This document shows, piece by piece, positions 62,919 through 64,000 of a stretch of 64,000 nucleotides of DNA. Location of the stretch: the NCBI RefSeq assembly GCF_963662255.1, contig NC_085055.1, positions 2,728,602 through 2,792,601 of the forward strand. Direction: 5' to 3'. The translations under genes were made by a program, and so were the position numbers. Under the pieces are notes generated by a model. That model saw only the letters and a program-made list of their open reading frames with translations. It searched no databases and had not been told where the DNA came from. The stretch comes from Cinclus cinclus. Its lineage: Eukaryota > Chordata > Aves > Passeriformes > Cinclidae. Position 1 is the stretch's first letter; each line of letters begins with the position of its first letter.

Positions 62919-64000
62919 CTGCACAAATTTACACAATACAAGTGTTGGGCCTTTACAGAGTCATCCCTGATACAGACATTTTCCAGCATTATCCATAATT
63001 CTGACTCAGAGTATTCCCACCCTTGTCCCAGTCTCCTCTTCTGTTCTATTGTTATTCTCTTTCAAGTTTAATTACTCATTTTCAGCCATTTTATTCAGAA
63101 TATTCAGCTTTGTGTTTCCATGGCTCAGCAGGAACCCACCACAGGACAAAGTCTCCCACAGAAGGTTCTCAACCCCACAAGTCACTGGTACCCCAAATCC
63201 ATGGCACAGACTCTTGAGCTCTCCACAGAAAACTCAGACCATTGGAAAAGCTAAAAGATTTGTCTGTCAAAATGATTGAGAGATATAACCGGGCCATAAG
63301 CAAAAAATAAATAAATATATTTATCCCCCAGATCTTCCTGTGATGAGGACGAATGGTAGATAGTAGGAAAGCTGAGCTTTCCAAAGGCCTCAGTGATTTT
63401 TCATGCAGAATTCCTCCTGTGCCTGTTAACCTGAGGCATTGCAACCGCAAGAAGGACAACGAAAGAACTTTAGTGGGAATCATGAGAGTGCTCCAGAGGT
63501 ATCAATCCTACACTCCCTGCACAGGCTCTCAGGTTTTTCCTTTTTCTGACCCAGAGATGGGGCAACTGAGTAGTGTTTCAAAAATCTTTCATTCCATTTT
63601 CAGACTCATAGGAAGGGTGAGACAATTCAGATGTTATAATTCACGCCATCACAATCAGAAGCCAACTCTTTCCCAACTACAACACATTATAAGGGTTTCT
63701 TGGCCTTTCAGCATTTGTCACATCATGCTGTAAGGTGCCTTAAAGGCAACCATCTAAAATCACCCCTCATGGGTTCTGCTACAATGCACCTTTTATAGTT
63801 GCTCCCAAAATATCTATTTATTTTTTTATTATCTATTTATTTATTTATCTATTCTATTTATTTGCAAGGCCATCCTCTGAAATTTTTTCCAGCTCCATTT
63901 CTCTCTCAACACTATCTGTCCAATTCCATGGCATCTCTAAGCCATCATTTCTCATCTCCAGGTTTGCACACAGATGTGTGAACCTTTTGTCAGGCCCTGA
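62919..64000 (-). other. Partial MGAM intron at window edge
   Basis: Sequence upstream of exon a1. A TTTA/TCTA-rich microsatellite lies at about 63812-63862. I looked for the expected exon ending in a QFK-like string before ITDP and did not find one. Confidence 0.55.

Noticed and set aside
63169..63483. Further MGAM exon upstream of a1
   Set aside because: The minus-strand frame here does not resemble the expected end of the preceding family exon, and no fitting donor was seen.

Overview
This window is vertebrate nuclear DNA, most probably from a bird. The evidence is numerous short CR1 retrotransposon 3' fragments, no mammalian-type SINEs, mostly compact introns and vertebrate GT-AG splice sites. 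No operon, CRISPR array, phage or bacterial gene is present.

Right part (about 26.3-64 kb, minus strand): one large gene, called as maltase-glucoamylase (MGAM), a brush-border enzyme that removes glucose from starch oligosaccharides. I placed 43 coding exons between 62918 and 27045 by following GT-AG sites and reading frame. They join into one open frame of 5001 nt (1666 residues plus TGA). The 5' end (promoter, first exons, membrane anchor, first trefoil domain) lies to the right of the window. Two tandem GH31 glucosidase modules are present: module 1 (exons 1-20 here, 62918-47709) and module 2 (exons 21-43, 46320-27045). A P-type trefoil domain is encoded across exons 20/21 at the junction. 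Both modules keep the split nucleophile motif WI|DMNE, the acid/base motif HWLGDN and the SRNHN motif. Module 1 ends in membrane-proximal position in the protein, module 2 at the C terminus. MGAM is preferred over its paralogue SI because diagnostic stretches (VPHEHVQ, IGRPVM, NNP...SLKFDG, PTQQP, DPNNL) fit MGAM better.

Introns hold five CR1 pieces, all antisense to the gene, a 25-bp purine minisatellite, an AT-rich higher-order repeat, an 18-G run and a 108-bp tandem duplication.

Left part (1-26.2 kb): I see no gene. It is 3' flanking DNA with CR1 fragments, a 390-bp pyrimidine pentanucleotide tract (19.7-20.1 kb), a 20-copy 14-bp purine minisatellite (24.6-24.9 kb), homopolymers, and a few high-complexity stretches that might be conserved non-coding elements.

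No new biological system was found. The most useful leads are the mirrored but not identical exon structure of the two modules, and the repeat tracts placed in or near the gene.
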